From: Brachionus plicatilis
Lineage: Eukaryota; Rotifera; Eurotatoria; Ploima; Brachionidae
Direction of reading: 5' to 3'
NCBI GenBank assembly: GCA_010279815.1
Contig: QEOQ01000462.1
Coordinates: 101,619 to 165,618, forward strand
Length of the DNA stretch: 64,000 nucleotides
In this document: in pieces, positions 35,489 through 46,889 of the stretch
Layout of the letters: every line of letters begins with the position of its first letter
Numbering within the stretch: the first letter of the stretch is position 1
Position numbers and translations under genes: made by a program
The notes under the pieces: generated by a model
Database searches by the model: none
What the model saw: the letters and a program-made list of their open reading frames with translations, nothing else
What the model was told of the DNA's origin: nothing

Positions 35489-35771
35489 GGTTTTGTGAAA
35501 TTCAGTACAAAATGATAAAAAGAACAGAAAAATATGTAAAAAAATTAGATAACTTTTTTTCTAAATGTTTAAACTTAATTCTGTAAATGCAACAAAGTGC
35601 AACATTCAAAGTTGCATCATATATCAAGGTCTGCTAAATTTGCAGAGTTTAGCAGAAATTGATGCAACTTTGAATGCTGCACCATTCTGCATTTTTTTAA
35701 ACTTTTAAAAAAAAAGTTATTTAATTTTTTTACACTTTGTTCTGTTCTTTTGTATTGAACTTCACAAAACC
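35489..35771. mobile_element. intact 283-bp MITE with perfect 9-bp target duplication
   Basis: The termini ggttttgtgaaattcagtac and gtattgaacttcacaaaacc are imperfect inverted repeats that extend about 75 bp inward. The 9-bp CAAAATTAA is found immediately left (35480-35488) and right (35772-35780). A 9-bp duplication is the usual MULE signature. The centre has the TGCAACATTCAAAGTTGCAT and CTGCTAAATTTGCAG palindromes shared with 171-490. No ORF is present. Confidence 0.85.
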
Positions 35772-35984
35772 CAAAATTAAAATAAAATAAAAAACAAATA
35801 TAAAAAAAATACCATTTTTACAATTAAATTATTAACTAATTTATTGTATTTATTTTGATTTTTGATTTCACACCGTCTTATTTAACTGAAACGGTTTTTC
35901 TTTGAAGACCTCGTTCTCTTTTTTCAGATAAATTATGATTTTGTAACTAAAATCGTGCTAGTAACTGCATCAACTGTGTTGACT

Positions 35985-36240
35985 AGTGTTGTAATTGGAG
36001 TATCAGACTGAGTTGAAGTTGTTGGTATTGAAAAAAGTTAATGATTTGGAAAAAGTCCAATTGAATTTCTTACAAAAGCTGGTAAGACTTTTTTACAGCG
36101 ACTTCTTGAAGCATTTTTTTCGATTCTCAAATCAAGTGTTGGGAAAGTTAGTAATTCAATATTGTACACGATACCAATTACATGCTTGCAAACGAAATTT
36201 TTTTCAAAAAGCAATTTTGTTTTTACTTGGATAACTCCAG
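35985..36240 (+). pseudogene. possible LINE RT C-terminal fragment
   Basis: The frame contains NDLEKVQLNFLQKLV and FYSDFLKHFFRFSNQVLG, faintly like the LEKVQ...F..L motif of LINE reverse transcriptase tails. No other part is adjacent. Weak support. Confidence 0.25.
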
Positions 36241-36479
36241 AATTTTTTCTGATAACATGTTAATTAGCTGGTGTTAAAAATTAATTAATTATTTTTATTT
36301 ATTTATTTAGCTAAAGTTTAAGTCCCATGGACAAATTAAGATAAAAATTAAAAGATAGTTAAATATCCATTTTACAATTAAGTAAAAAATTCAGTTTGTT
36401 ATATAAAAAGAAATGATTAAGATTATTCAACATACAATATTCTATTAAAAAAAATAGTATTTTATCGAGTCAATTAGTC

Positions 36480-37320
36480 CATAGTTTCTACATTCAAAGC
36501 ACCATTCGATCAAAATAACACTGAATGCTAAATCATATTCGGTGCAATTTATATGAGTCAGATCTTCTACTTTTGATAACTGTTTAATAAAAGAAGTATT
36601 CTCTCTATCAAATATCTACCATTGTGAAATTTCATACAAAACTTCCAATACAAAAATAAAAAAATTATATAACTTTTGTTCTAAAAGTCAAAAACTTGTT
36701 CTGTAAATGAAACAAAGTGAAACAACTGTTGTTTCACCTTCTGCAGAAGTCTGCAAAACCTGTGCAAATAAATTCCGCTTTATTTTAAATACTTTTAAAT
36801 AGTGTGCAATTTTGCAGAATTTGCACAGATTTTGCAGACTTCTGCAGAAGGTGAAACAACAGTTGTTTCATTTACAGAACAAGTTTTTGACTTTTAGAAC
36901 AAAAGTTATATAATTTTTTTATTTTTGTATTGGAAGTTTTGTATGAAATTTCACGGTGTCCAAATATCTTGTAATTTTTCCTTAAGTATTCAAACACGTT
37001 TTTACATAATTGGTTATTGAAAATTTGTTTACCAAAGAATATTTTATGCTCATAATAAATTTGTCTTATTGAGTCCAATTTTAGTGCTTTGTTCAAACGT
37101 TTTGTTTTTTTAAATTTACTGAGTCCAATAAATCGTTTTATTAAAATATTTTGCCATATATCGAATTCCTTTAAACTCTTTTCATTAATAAAAATATTAT
37201 CTAAATGATATCTAAATATTAATTGAGAGAACTGTTTGTATAAGAAAGCTATAGCTTCATTAGTTTTGACTTTGATGATCCTAATTAGCGAACTAATGAT
37301 TAAAAACTTAAAAAAATAAA
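36480..37320 (-). pseudogene. LINE RT C-terminal fragment, split by a MITE
   Basis: On the minus strand an open frame from about 37310 to 36957 reads AFLYKQFSQLIFRYHLDNIF, EFDIWQNILIKRFIGLSK and LDSIRQIYYEHKIFFGKQ, the usual tail of a non-LTR RT polyprotein. The frame is broken by the inverted-repeat element 36617-36959 and resumes at about 36605-36480 with SFIKQLSKVEDLTHIN, ILIEWCFECRNYG and a stop. This is a clean record of one element landing in another. Confidence 0.65.
36617..36959. mobile_element. 343-bp MITE with very long, nearly perfect inverted repeats
   Basis: Arms of about 140 bp (gtgaaatttcatacaaaact, then aacttgttctgtaaatgaaa, then ctgcagaagtctgcaaaacc) are almost exact complements. 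The nonamer CAAATATCT occurs at 36608-36616 and 36961-36969, a plausible 9-bp target duplication. It resembles 35489-35771 in its gtgaaatt end and CTGCA core. High arm identity suggests a young insertion or ongoing conversion. Confidence 0.75.
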
Positions 37321-38020
37321 TTAGATAATTTTTGATTTGATAAACAAAAAATAATATTTGCTCCTATAGAAAATATAGGCTTATGCTAAAACATGGACCG
37401 CGGTCGGATGGTATTTGTAATTATCCAAAAACTTCCCCCTCCGACCATTTTGTAGAGAATTTGATGAACTTTTATGCACATATATTTTAATTATATTCAA
37501 TAAGTAAAAATCTTCACTTTTTTTTTAAAATTTTTGAAACAAGTCAAAGTCCTGACTTGCACTTGACTTGTGACTTTTATACAACTCTGGCTCATAGCTG
37601 AAAAACTAAAAATATCTTTTTTTGGAAAATTCTTCAATTTCAAAGAATTGATACTTATGGCATACCGTTTTGTAGATAACTAAAATCTCTACATTCTTAC
37701 ATTAGAAAAAAAAATTTATTTTAGAGCTCTCAGTCAAAATTTATCTTAATTTATTTTTACTTTCAACCAAGTCAATTTTTTTTAAAATTATTTAAAGAAA
37801 AAATAACGGTAAGATGTTCAACTAAATAAAAGTAAACCTGCAATGTTAGAATCTGATGACTACGAAGTTTTTTACTTTCTTAAGTGGATTAGGATCAAAA
37901 TTTTCAAATAAAAGAAATTTTGTTCAAATAAAACATTTATATTTTTTTTTCAAATGAATATCGATAAAATTTTTTTTTACAATAATTAAAAAATTTTGAT
38001 AAAATTTAAAATATACATAA
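37321..38020. other. gene-free stretch with a partial hAT-like MITE
   Basis: The right end of the CAGAGTTGT family (gacttgtgacttttatacaa then ctctgg) is at 37567-37592. A small GC-rich palindrome (ggaccgcggtcggatggt / ctccgaccattt) lies at 37394-37450. No genes are seen. Confidence 0.4.
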
Positions 38021-38024
38021 AATT

Positions 38025-38825
38025 TAAACTGATCGTCACAAAATTAAATCTTCTCATCACAAATTTTTCAAAAAAAAGGAAAAAACTTTTTAACACAAAA
38101 TTTTATCTTCTCAGCACAAATTTTAAAAAATAGTGAAAAAATTTTGAACACCAAAATTTTTTTCCTAAAAAATCGTTGAACACAAAAAAAATAATTTAGT
38201 TAAAATTAAGGGAAAAAACTTTTCAACACAAAATTTATTGAATAAATGCTGAAAAAAGTTAAATGCTCAATTTTTTCAAATCTAAAATCACAAAGCTTAT
38301 TGATAAATAAAAAATATGATTTTAAGCATTGTTTTATTCTCTCACGTACCATTTTTCAGAATTTTTAGCTCTACCTTTTTTTGGCTTGCTAACAAACTGA
38401 TCTTTCTTTTTAAAAAATTCTTGTAAAGCTAATAAATGTGAACAATTTTCTTTTTATTTCTTAAAGTCTTAAAAGTTTTTTTGGCATTTTATCCTTGGTG
38501 AGGTAATGATATTTTTTCGATTTCTAAGATTCATTCATAGACTGAATTTGGACAAAATTTTCAAGTAGAAATTTAAAAATTTTCAAAACTAATTTTAATA
38601 AAAAAATTTTAATACATTTCTTAAGAAATTTAAACAATTGAAACAAAAAAAAATTGTGTTGTAAAGCTTTTTTGTCTTTAATTTTTGTGTTCAACAAATT
38701 TTTTAGGAAAAAAATTTTTATGTTCAACAAATTTTTTAGGAAAAAAATTTTTGTGTTCAAAATTTTTTCACTATTTTTTAAAATTTGTGATGAGAAGATT
38801 TAATTTTGTGACGATCAGTTTAAAT
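38025..38825. repeat. foldback element with about 160-bp arms
   Basis: The 42 bp from aaactgatcgtcacaaaatt at 38027 onward are exactly complementary to the segment ending 38822 (gacgatcagttt). The arms continue inward with gaps (gaacaccaaaatttttttcc / aggaaaaaaatttttgtgtt). A partial duplication of ttcaacaaattttttaggaa occurs twice on the right arm. No ORF. Confidence 0.7.
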
Positions 38826-38859
38826 TTGTGTTGAAAAGATTTTTTATTGTGTTGAATGG

Positions 38860-38930
38860 TAAACGTTCATAATAACTCTACATCGCCTTCAAGGCGTTCA
38901 TTGAAATAAATAAATAAAAAATAAATAGAG
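38860..38930 (+). repeat. putative non-LTR 3' end: hairpin plus (AAAT)n tail
   Basis: The hairpin CGCCTTCAAGGCG at 38882-38894 is followed by ttcattg and AAATAAATAAATAAA. Similar CATCGCC...AAAT tails lie near 52320-52410 (minus). The upstream body is not identifiable. Confidence 0.4.
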
Positions 38931-39639
38931 AAAAAACTTTTTAGAGAATTTTTATTTTAGAGAAAAAAAAATAGAGATAATTAAGTGTCAATATTATAGA
39001 GAATAAATTTATTAGAGAAAAATAAATATAATAGAGAAAGTAAATAAGAGAATTTTTTTTTGGAGAAAAAAATAGCGGCAAAAATTAATCAATTAGCAAA
39101 TTAGCAAAGCCACGAATAAATAAATCTAAATTGTTTTTATTATAATCCAAAACTTGTCGTTTTATCTTTTCTTCTTTTTTTTTTAACTTTTAATGTCATT
39201 GACTTTAATAGATTACCAGCAAACGACATTAACAAATCAGACTCCATATTAAATTTAAACTATTGATTAATGAAATTGAAATTGAAACTTTGATGATTTT
39301 TCTCTATTTTAATTTTTCTCTATTTTGATAGTTCACCGTATTGAATAGGTAGACCCTTTATTAAAATAAGTGAAAAGTTAAGTTTATTTTCTATGTTGTT
39401 TCTGTTGCTCTGCTCAAAAATTCAATTTCAAACAAAATCAGACATGCTGCACGCCAAAGTTAAGTTAATTGTGCTCGCTGAGCAAATTTAAAACTCATCG
39501 CGCCATTCAACATCAAATTAATTACAAAACAACAACAAAAACAATCAGTCATACTAAATTGCCCATTTTGTTCAACTCGTCAACGCAGCGCACATATAAA
39601 AACTATTAAACACTTTTCAACATCAACATGCGCTCTAAT

Positions 39640-39671
<32 letters not shown>

Positions 39672-39845
39672 CAAGACTCTTCTCTCTAAATCCTCCAAAA
39701 AAATTTCAAAGAGAAAAAATTTTTTTTTTTTATTCAATAAAAATTAAAAAAAAAAACTCATTAAAATTGAATAGTTTCTTAGGAACTCTAGCCAACAACA
39801 ACAATAACAATAATCCAAAAAAAGCAAAAAATAGCCTTGAAAAAA
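38931..39845. other. RCC1 upstream region
   Basis: Contains a (CT)n microsatellite at 39642-39672 and a CAACAACAACAAT-type leader just before the start codon. The 39400-39620 part is less AT-rich than the wider flanks, as might be expected of a promoter or 5' UTR. No specific site can be named. Confidence 0.35.
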
Positions 39846-42800
39846 ATGCCGCTATCATCACGCATCAACAAGAGCGAGCCGAGGACGAAGCGAGCCAAGA
39901 CTGAGCGCAAGTCGTCGGGTTCGGCCACGGCGTCGACGCGCTCGTCTAGCCGGCTGACGCCTAGCAAGCAGGCGAAGCACTCGTCCGAGGACGAAGACTT
40001 GGTGGAGAAGCAGGTCGAGGTCAAGGTCAAAAAGGGCGCCAAAAAAAGCGACAAGACCAAGGCGGAGAGCTCGGACTCGGCCGACACGTCCAACACGACG
40101 TCGGGCGTGGGAACTCTGGCCGACGACGCTGCCATGAGCGAAGAGACCACTCCGGTCAAGGTCAGCAAGGGCGTGGACACGATCGGCGCAGTGCCCAGGC
40201 CCGACAAGCCCGGCCTGGTCCTGTCGGTCGGCGAAAATCTCTCCAACCAGCTGGGACTTGGCGCCGAGATCGACAACCGCAAAAAACCACAGGTGATCAA
40301 GGAACTGCCTGATGACGTCATACAAATAGCGGCCGGCGGCATGCACTCCGCCTGCTTGACCAAAGACGGCCTTGTGTACACGTTTGGCTGCAACGACGAG
40401 TTTGCGCTCGGTCGTGACAACGACGACGAAATAGACAAGGTCGAGCTGCCGGAGAAAATAGTGGAGATATCGGCGGGCGATAGTCACACGGCCGCGCTCA
40501 CCGAGTCCGGCACGGTGTACGCGTGGGGCACCTTTAGGGACGGCAGCGGTGTGCTCGGCATGGAGCAGAAGCGCATCGCCAAGGTGCCAATGAAATTTTC
40601 TCTAAAGGTCAAGGTCGAGAAAATTTCGTCCGGTGCCGATCATTTGGTGTTTTTGGCGCGCAACGGCGATGTGTACACGGCCGGCAATTCCGAGCACGGT
40701 CAGCTGGGCCGCGTGTCCAAGTACAATAGTTGTCGGGGCGGGCGACGCGGCTCCGACATGATTTTGGCGCCTGGGCTCGTTCGCTTCGGCAAACGAAAGG
40801 AGCTCGCCGGACACAAGCAAATCGAGAACGCATGGACCACTCCCTATTGCACTTTTCTCAAGGTCAGTAACAATTTTTCAATTTTTAATTTTTTAAAAGT
40901 AAATGAGAAAATTTTTTTTAAAAATTTAAAAAAATTTTTTTTCTTAACAATTAATAAAGGAATTTAAAAAAAATTTAGAAAAATTTTTTTTTTTTAAATT
41001 TGACTAAACAAAATTTCTCGAACAATTAAAAATGGGGCTAAAATAAAATTTTTATCTGGTTTAATTCTTAAAAAATTTCCAAAAAATTTGACCTTTAAAA
41101 AAATAATTAAATGTACTAATTCTAATTATATTAAGCAAAGAAATTGAAGATTTTTAATCGGAAGTTTAAATAAGAAATTTAGACTTAAAAGAGATGGACT
41201 CAGGAATTTTGGTAATGTGAAGTTCAAATGCAAATTAGAAAAAAAAATTTGTGGAATATTTTTTTTCCTAAAATTTAAAGACTATAAAATTAAAATTCTC
41301 TAAAAAATTAAAAAAATATTATTCCTTAGTTATTTTAAAAATGTTAATATTTAAAATTCCGGTTTTGTGAAATTCAAATACAAATTGAACAAAAAATCTT
41401 TGTTTTTTGAAGAATTAATAATGTTATTTTTTGTCTCATTAAAACATGAGAAAGATTATTTTAGTAAATAAAGGTTACATCTGGTTGCAATATTTTTTTA
41501 AGTTTATTTTTTATTACTTTAATTTTTATTCATCAAAAAAGGAAATTTTTTTGTTTGATTTGTATTTGAATTTAACAATACTGGAATTTTAAATATTAAA
41601 AATTCAAACATTTTTTTAAAAATAATTGAGCAATAAAAATTTGGAAAATTTCAATTTTATAGTCTTTAAATTTTAAGGTAGCAAAAATGTATTCACAAAA
41701 ATTTTTTTTTCTTTTATCTAATTAAAAATGTTTTGAATTTTTTTAAAAGTTAAGATTTTTATTAATTTAAGAAATTAAATTAAAAAAAAAATTTATTAAA
41801 AAACATTAGAAATTACTAATAATAATTTTTTTTGCCTAGGAAATAATAATTTTAATTAAATTAAAAAAAATTTTTTAAAAAAATCATAAAACTTTCTCCT
41901 CTTAGAAGAATTAATTTTTTTTTATTATCCTACAGCCGAAATTTAGTATTGTTTCTAATTTTGACAATAAATTTAATTTAATTATAATTTATTTAATTTA
42001 AAAAACAAAATAAAAAAAGATCCTCAAAAATTTAGAAGAAATTTAAATTCTTTTTTATTTATTGTGTCTTTTATCTTATAGAAGAATTAAACTCAAACAA
42101 AATTTTTAATTTTAAATAAGAGCATTAGCAACAATTCATTTGTATAATACATATTTTTTACAAGAGAAGATAATTTAGTTAGCCCGAGAAACCAAATCAA
42201 AAATCATCATCAGTGATTAATTTGTCAAATAAAAAACTCAAATGTCCCTTTTAGTAGTTTAAATAATATGAGATTGAATTTTTGCTTAAATTCTCCGAAA
42301 TCTTAATTTTTAAATTAAAGTCCAAGAGCACTTGGGCAATTATTTCGTTAAGTAATTAAAAAATATATTTAATTATATAAAAATACTTTAATTACTGTTT
42401 AAACCCTTCAAAAAATCTTTAAAACAAATTGAAAATCTTTGACAGTTTGACAAGAATGCCCTTTAGAGAAAATCTTAAGTGAATTTATAAGTGAAAAAGA
42501 ATGTTTTGAAAGTTTATTTTAAGATAAGATTAGGATGATGTTAATTTTTAAATTTTTTTTTTCTTTTTTTTTATTCGATAGAATCAAAAAATTTAAAAAA
42601 TATTTTATCGAGATCGTTTTTTTTATTAGTCGATTTTTTTTATTTTAATCATTAAAAAAAATTAAATCGATTAACAGCCCTATACTTGGACTTTATAAAA
42701 AAAATTTAAAAAAAAGTCGGGACATGGACTTTTTGTTGGTTCTTTAAAACACCTGGTTCATTTAGAGCCTTTTTAATTTCATCAAAAGAAAAATAAATAA

Positions 42801-44835
42801 ATTAAACCAAAATCCTGGAGAATTAATTAAGTTTTAAATCTCTGAAAGTGTTAAAAAATATAATTTGCTGAATCTTTTTCACTGGAAAAAAAGGAAGATT
42901 CAATACTATTAAACATTTTCACTTGATTAACAGTGTTCGATGTTTTTTATCTTTTTAACATAGTTCTTCTGGAAAGCGGTCAAAATCAGCATTTCCTCTT
43001 AGTTTTATGGATGATTTATAAAAATTCTAGAGTTTTTTGAAAGTCTTTTAAAGGCTTAGAAAAATATTTAATTTATTGATTAAGCCCCTGAAAAAATCGG
43101 GTCTTGCCTGTTATGTGATCAGTTGGTCACAAATTATGCGACCAGTGACTTTGTCGATTTGGAGACCAGGTATTTTTTTCTGACTGGTCACATATTCACT
43201 GGTCACCTAATATGTGACCACGCAATAAATTTTATTATTTAAGTGACCATTTATTTTATTTACGTGACTTTTGATGCAATTTTTGAAAACTTCTAATTTA
43301 AGTTCATATTTTTTTCTACAATTTTCTTTCGTACATTTTTGTACAGCAAATATTAAGCCTAAATCTACAAGTTTGTTAAAATTTTTTTTTTCATCATTCT
43401 AGTTTTCCATTTTTTTCTAAATAATAGTAACAACTTTTTGACTATTATTAATATAACTTCAATTTTACATCATCGCTTAAAAAAATTTTCATATTACATC
43501 AACAATAATGAAAAAAAATAAAATCTTGCAAGCATAAATGCAATTGCAATTATTTTATTATATTTTCAATTATTTTTAGGTATTTAATCGATCTCTAAAA
43601 TTACTTAATCGATCACTAATATTTTTCTATCTCTTATTTTACTAAATACCCTTAACTTATATTTATTAATCTGTCTCCTAAATTAAATAAATCAGCAACT
43701 AATTTTACTTAAAGTATCTCTTATTTTTATTTATTAAATTGATTTAAAAAAAAAAGAATTATAAAAAATTTCAAAAAATTTCAAATAAAATAATATCTTA
43801 TAAGTTTTTTCTTGGTCTACCTCTACCTCTCTTTAGGGGAGCTTCTACTTTCTTACTTATATCACTGCTGGTTGATGCTTGCACTACTTTTTCAGCTTCC
43901 TTATCAATTGTTTTTTTGTTCTTTTTTGTTGGTATAACTGTTTCTTATGGAGTTTCTTCCTCTACTTCTGTTATCTTTTGCATTGAGGTCCTTTTCTCTT
44001 AACTAGCTTGCATCGATAATCAACTCTTAAACCGGCCTCAGTTTCACTACTTTTCAGAGAAGACCAAATCTTTTCATTATCTAACCAGTCTTTGGATGCT
44101 TCTTGATCGTCGAATGTTCTCTCATAGATCCAGTTCTTCCTGGTTCTTTTCTTTTTATTGGATTCTTGAACCTCGTCTTCAGATTCTGATTCAGAAGTTA
44201 CATAAATAATATTGCCTGGTCACATAACAGACAAGACCCAAAAAATCTTGAAAAAAAATTCAAAATTTTAATAAAAAACTGTTTCTCTTTAAATTGTTGT
44301 TCAATATTTAAGAAAAAAATAAATTTTAATTGTAAAGGTGAGAGATGCGGACGTGATAATCGGCTTCGGTCTGAACAACTCATACCAACTGGGCATAGAG
44401 GACTGCGAGAACCGCTACCAGCCGGACGTGCTCACCGGGCTCAAGTTCGAAGGATCTTTGGTTAAAGTAATAGGTGGCATGCATCACACTCTTTTCCTGG
44501 ACTCGCTGGGCTTTGTGTACGCGATGGGCTCGCATCGCTACGGCTCGCTGGGCCTGGGCAAAATTGACGCCGACGTCAAACTGCCCGTCAAAATCGACGA
44601 GCTCAAGGACATTGTGGACATTGCGGCGAATACGAACGTGTCGTATGCTATTGACAAAAGTGGAAAGGCGTACTGCTGGGGCACCAACTATTCCAAGCAG
44701 CTGGGTCTGGACACTGAGGACGATTACTTGACGCCCAATAAGCTCGCGTCCAAACAAATTGATGTTCGTGACGTGTACACAGTCAGTGTTGGTGGTCAGC
44801 ACACGCTCTTTGTGGTAAGCGAAGAAAAAGATTGA
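39846..44835 (+). CDS. RCC1: RCC1, Ran guanine-nucleotide exchange factor, two exons
   Basis: Exon 1 is 39846-40862 and exon 2 is 44338-44835. CTCAAG then GTCAGT is the donor, TTGTAAAG the acceptor, phase 0, giving 504 residues. A charged N-terminal tail of about 110 residues has an NLS-like basic run (RTKRAKTERKSS). Seven-bladed propeller repeats follow: VLSVGENLSNQLGLG, AAGGMHSACLTKDG, TFGCNDEFALGRD, AGDSHTAALTESG, YAWGTFRDGSGVLG, GADHLVFLARNGDVYTAGN, then in exon 2 IIGFGLNNSYQLG, GGMHHTLFLDSLG and CWGTNYSKQLGLD. RCC1 binds nucleosomes and loads GTP on Ran, setting up nuclear transport and spindle gradients. ATG 39846 is chosen; the frame is open three codons further but only from a TTG. 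Exons are about 55-60% GC in an AT-rich setting. AATAAA lies 25 bp after the stop. Confidence 0.95.
41225..41700. repeat. nested foldback in the RCC1 intron
   Basis: Outer arms pair 41255-41345 (taaagactataaaattaaaa) with 41600-41685 (attttatagtctttaaattt). Inner arms pair ggttttgtgaaattcaaata (41363) with the complement of tttgtatttgaatttaacaa (41556-41577). The inner end resembles the GGTTTTGTGAAATTC terminus of the 35489 MITE, so a related element may sit inside an older palindrome. Confidence 0.55.
43099..44239. mobile_element. 1.14-kb nonautonomous DNA transposon with 8-bp target duplication
   Basis: The left end gggtcttgcctgttatgtga and the right end (complement of cacataacagacaagaccc) are inverted repeats with few mismatches. 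AAAAAATC is duplicated exactly at 43091-43098 and 44240-44247. Further GGTCACAT repeats lie just inside the left end. The interior carries remains of coding DNA on the minus strand. The element fills the 3' third of the RCC1 intron and ends 98 bp before exon 2. Confidence 0.85.
43802..44212 (-). pseudogene. internally deleted transposase: zinc-binding N-part plus AT-hook tail
   Basis: From 44212 the minus strand reads an acidic Ser/Glu stretch, then KKKRTRKNWIYERTFDD, WLDNEKIWSSL, then LRVDYRCKLVKRKGPQCKR and a stop. The YRC...RGPQC pattern resembles the FLYWCH/WRKY-like zinc finger that precedes MULE transposase domains. A second frame, with one stop, continues with TIDKEAEKVVQASTSS and ends APLKRGRGRPRKNL, a classic AT-hook at the C-terminus. 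The catalytic middle is absent. It is best read as an internal deletion derivative whose ends of the protein were kept. Family assignment to MULE is inferred; the 8-bp duplication would fit hAT better. Confidence 0.55.
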
Positions 44836-46880
44836 TAAAAAATTTATTATTTACATCAAAATAAAGAAATCGAATAAAAAATTCTTTCATTTTTTTTTTT
44901 AGAAAAAAAAATTAATTAAATACCATTGGTTTGATTTACCTCTTCTTTTTTCTTTTTTTTTTATAGAATTTGTTGTTTGAATAATGTAATTTTACTTTAT
45001 TTTGTCTATTTTTTTTTTGGCTTCTTTTAAAATTGTATGTTTTATCTAAATAAGTGTGTGTGTACAATTTCAGTCTCTTATGTTTTTTTTTGTATTTGAA
45101 AATTTGTAAGCTGTCAATTTTGAAATAAGTCTAGAGAGAGTATGTCAAAGTCCAGTGTAAAGAGTGTTGTTTTTCGTTTTTTTGTCGTCCAAGGCTTTGC
45201 TGCGACCAAGCCTTGTCGCTAATTTAACAGTGCCTCTTAATTTTTTAGCTTTTTATTATTTTAAAATTGGCAGTTGATTTATTATCAATTTTAACTTTTA
45301 TTTCCCTTTTTTTTTTGGTTCTCTTATTTTTATTTTGATCTGGAATCGATAGATTTAATTAAAAAAGGTTTAAAATTTTTAATAAAATAAACTCAAACCA
45401 TATTGTATCAATTTAAAAAAAATCCTCAGTATATTTCAAGGCATCAAAATTTTCGAGTGACAAATATTTTTCCAAAAGTCACAAAAATAATTATAAAAAG
45501 TAATTAAATAAAAAATCAAGTCACAATATTGTTCAATTTGATGAAGTATGGACAACATTTAATTAAATACAATTATTCAAATCAGAATTGTTTTTAAGTC
45601 ACAGTTTTAAGTCTAAGTCACAAAAATTTAAGTCAAAGTTATGACTTAATTTTTTTTTTTTTTAAGTCAAGTCAATGACTTAAAATTTTTTTTTTTTTTC
45701 ATGACTCTGACTTAAAAAAAAAAAATAATTTTAAGTCATTGACTTGACTTGACTTGGCTTGACTTGACTTAAGACTTGTGACTTAAAAACAACTCTGATT
45801 CAAATATTCAAAAATTATTAATTTCAACGTTGATGTATCAATTCATCTAAAAATTAATTCATTGAAAATAAATAAACAAATCTCATAACGGGTGTTGCAT
45901 AAGTAAATGGGCAAAAGTTTAGTTGTCCGATTATTCAAATGATCAGGTAATCCTCTTTATATATATTTAAGATACAGGAAGCAGAGCTTCATATATGCGA
46001 GTAACGAGCCGTTATTTTATAACAAATGTGTTGAAACATGATAGTGATAGGGACAAAAAAAGATGTAGGATTTTTTCTAATCTCTCAAAAAATGTAATTT
46101 TCATCCCTTAAAGTTAGCTTCCGGAGTCTACCAGAACGGCTTCGATCTGAGACAGAACCAGTCTCTTCATATCGTTTCTTAGTTGAAGAGACACATTTTG
46201 AGATACACCTGACAAATTTTTTCTGTATATTTTACACCAAATATTTCCCAGGGTATATCATCAGCACAAATCCCATTAGATATAATGAATGATTCGAAAC
46301 GATCCACCAATATATATGTAATGCTTCGCGTGAGTATCTGATCCGTCACGGTTGAGTGGTTTTTGATCGATCTTCGATTATTGCTTGATTGATATACGAT
46401 CGAAAGAGACACTTCTCCTTATGACACTTCTCAGTGCCTTTTTTGTATACTTTTCAATATACCGAAAAACTAGACTAATCTGTGCTTGAGTTGGTCAGTT
46501 TATGACCAAGTCTTTCGCCTAGTCCCTAGGGCCTCAAAGAACGAAGCAATAGGACTTTTAAATGATAGGATACTTTTCAGTAACCTGATAGATGACTTTT
46601 CAATCACCTATAAAATTGAACTAAAAGATACTTTTCAATATCTTATTCCGGAAAGTAAATTAAGATATAATTTTCTTTCTAAGTTTTATTAGTTTTTTTA
46701 GTTATTTTATTATTCAAAAATACAATTAATATATATACGAAAATTACAAAGTTATAAGAGTTTTTCTCATTAACTTTTCTAAAAATAACTTCAAGGTAAA
46801 ATTTATTAAAATTTAATTTTTTCCTTTTTTAATCTTGAAATACATCTTTACATATATTCAGAATAATAATATTCCCATTG
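44836..46880. other. RCC1 downstream region and unassigned sequence
   Basis: Besides the hAT-like MITE at 45593-45797, the part 46040-46690 is less AT-rich and has frames on both strands (minus 46412-46179, plus 46486-46692) that resemble no family I recognise. It may be a decayed transposon. Confidence 0.35.
45593..45797. mobile_element. hAT-like MITE with TGACTTGACTT core and 8-bp duplication
   Basis: The ends cagaattgtttttaagtcac and gtgacttaaaaacaactctg are inverted repeats beginning CAG. ATTCAAAT is duplicated perfectly on both sides (45585-45592, 45798-45805). The core is built of GACTT/AAGTC units, (TGACT)n-like, on both arms. Ends match the element at 17489-17593. Confidence 0.8.
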
Positions 46881-46889
46881 TTGTCGGCA

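Noticed and set aside
39642..39672. (CT)n tract as a specific promoter element
   Set aside because: It may be a GAGA-type site but is equally a simple microsatellite; nothing else supports a call.
39837..39845. RCC1 start three codons upstream
   Set aside because: Position 39837 is TTG. The first ATG is at 39846.
39788..40833. Long minus-strand ORFs of up to 216 residues opposite RCC1 exon 1
   Set aside because: They mirror the GC-rich RCC1 exon and show repetitive, unstructured sequence. The plus strand encodes the conserved protein.
44380..44802. Minus-strand ORF opposite RCC1 exon 2
   Set aside because: Shadow of the RCC1 exon; no family features.
46179..46692. Genes in the less AT-rich 46.0-46.7 kb stretch
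   Set aside because: Frames on both strands lack family features and splice sites. Decayed transposon is possible but unproven.
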